DNA of 64,000 nucleotides from Mikania micrantha (taxonomy: Eukaryota > Streptophyta > Magnoliopsida > Asterales > Asteraceae): the NCBI GenBank assembly GCA_009363875.1, contig CM018683.1:67752187-67816186 (forward strand), given 5' to 3'. A program made the position numbers and the translations under genes. Below are positions 63,218-64,000 of this stretch, one piece after another; positions within the stretch are counted from its first letter, which is position 1; every line of letters starts with the position of its first letter. The notes under the pieces were generated by a model, which saw only the letters and a program-made list of their open reading frames with translations, did no database searches and was not told where the DNA came from.

Positions 63218-63713
63218 AACGGTTTGAGTGATTTAAGTGCGTCATAAACACTTAAACTCAAACCATTGAGCTCTGGGTAGATGAGAAGAGCCGTTCGATC
63301 CGAAATCCGATCACGAAGCCGAACTCACCAGGTATGATGTATCTGTAAATTATTGTTTGATGTTATATGATATAAGAATTGTTGTATTATAAACCAATAT
63401 TCCTAACTTGTGTGAAACAGTGAATGCAAGGACACGGGTATATGGTGCATATCTTGGGAACATGACATATTAGTCTATGGAAGATTTGGTAAGGTGTTAA
63501 AAGTGGATGTATGTGATTGGTTGAAAATCACAATGGTGTCATTAGTTGAATAATTGAGTAATTCACAAGAGTGTGAATATTCAATAAAGACACATATACA
63601 TGTAATGTATAAGTCCGTTAAGGACGAGTATGTGGTTTGGAGTATGTGGTTTGCATATATGTTGAGTATAGATATGTAAACTAATGATATATTTAAATTA
63701 TTTCAATCATAAA
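63218..63713 (+). other. Gypsy-3 leader
   Basis: 496 bases between the primer site and gag. A TGTGGTTTGGAGTATGTGGTTTG duplication lies near 63630; no gene seen. Confidence 0.5.
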
Positions 63714-64000
63714 ATGGCTGATGAACATAACCTAGAGGGGTTAGGGCATGAGGAAGAACATCTCACCGAACTGCAAGTGATGGTGAGGGAGGAGGTAGCT
63801 AAAGCATTTGAAGCTACCTTACCAGCTCGTTTAGATGGATTACAAGCTTCGTTGAAAGATTTTATATATGAAGAGTTTGCAACTCTTAAATATGAAATAG
63901 GTGGGGAAAAGCCTTCTAAAAAGGTTACTTATAAAGAGTTTGTGGCTTGTAAGCCAACTGAATTTAAAGGTGAGGTGGATCCACTATTGAGTCAAAGGTG
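63714..64000 (+). CDS. gag: Gypsy-3 gag, N-terminal part (runs off window)
   Basis: Open from ATG at 63714 to the window end (95 codons, no stop). Starts MADEHNLEGLGHEEEHL, then an acidic/Leu-rich helix-like region and the gag entry motif YKEFVACKPTEFKGEVDPLL, which matches chromovirus gag starts in pattern. It differs clearly from the gags of TR-GAG and Gypsy-2. Confidence 0.7.
   Translation, partial: MADEHNLEGLGHEEEHLTELQVMVREEVAKAFEATLPARLDGLQASLKDFIYEEFATLKYEIGGEKPSKKVTYKEFVACKPTEFKGEVDPLLSQR

Larger units (their letters stand above)
63078..64000 (+). mobile_element. Gypsy-3: start of another Ty3/Gypsy element (window edge)
   Basis: TGTTAGTAAATAG...GTGGGTGACACA (63078 to about 63200) looks like the last part of an LTR, apparently much shorter than a full one. 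A primer site and gag follow. The similarity break in the Tat LTR sets the left edge. A deletion of most of the 5' LTR is possible. Confidence 0.6.

Overview
The window is plant nuclear DNA, probably from a dicot with a large repeat-rich genome. The retrotransposon families and low-GC spacers suggest Asteraceae, but that family call is a guess. I see no host gene, tRNA gene or CRISPR array. Almost every base belongs to LTR retrotransposons or their fragments, most inserted into one another. All divergence figures below are hand counts, some from partial alignments.

Layout, left to right. (1) 1-8360: a minus-strand gag-only Ty3/Gypsy element (TR-GAG type) with a very long 4252-bp LTR. The left LTR is cut by the window edge. 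The LTRs differ at two positions in 1757, so this is a very young insertion. (2) 8362-8939: a Cassandra-type TRIM with 5S-rRNA-like sequence in both LTRs. (3) 8940-10335: a broken Ty1/Copia integrase-RT fragment. (4) 10336-11840: an old, inverted Gypsy LTR. (5) 11841 to about 63075: a decayed plus-strand Ty3/Gypsy element of the Tat lineage, with dual RNase H and a spliced-looking antisense gene near its 3' end. It is split by two insertions. Copia-1 (12347-24036, target duplication AGGGA) sits in its 5' LTR. Gypsy-2 (24816-54400, target duplication ACTTA) sits in its gag. Gypsy-2 is a Tekay-like chromovirus on the minus strand and is itself split by Copia-2 (33155-51578). (6) About 63078-64000: the start of another plus-strand Gypsy element that cuts the Tat 3' LTR.

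LTR divergence fits the nesting: Tat about 13/174, Gypsy-2 about 19/330, Copia-2 about 13/638, Copia-1 2/561, TR-GAG 2/1757.

How the parts work. The autonomous elements encode gag, protease, integrase, reverse transcriptase and RNase H. Several have frameshifts or stops. Copia-1 is nearly intact. Both Copia elements look SIRE-like and carry a large third ORF (ORF3) between RNase H and the 3' LTR. The two ORF3 proteins share an N-terminal domain, contain coiled coils and basic nuclear-localisation-like stretches, and show no signal peptide or membrane span.

The most interesting pattern is regulatory. In each Copia element a family-specific short word (CATCAGA/TCTGATG in Copia-1, CATTCGSCGAATG in Copia-2) is clustered just upstream of the LTR TATA box. 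It is clustered again around a second TATA-like box just upstream of ORF3. This suggests a two-promoter element whose nuclear ORF3 product may act on its own reiterated motif, loosely like the VANC anti-silencing proteins of VANDAL DNA transposons. That function is inference.
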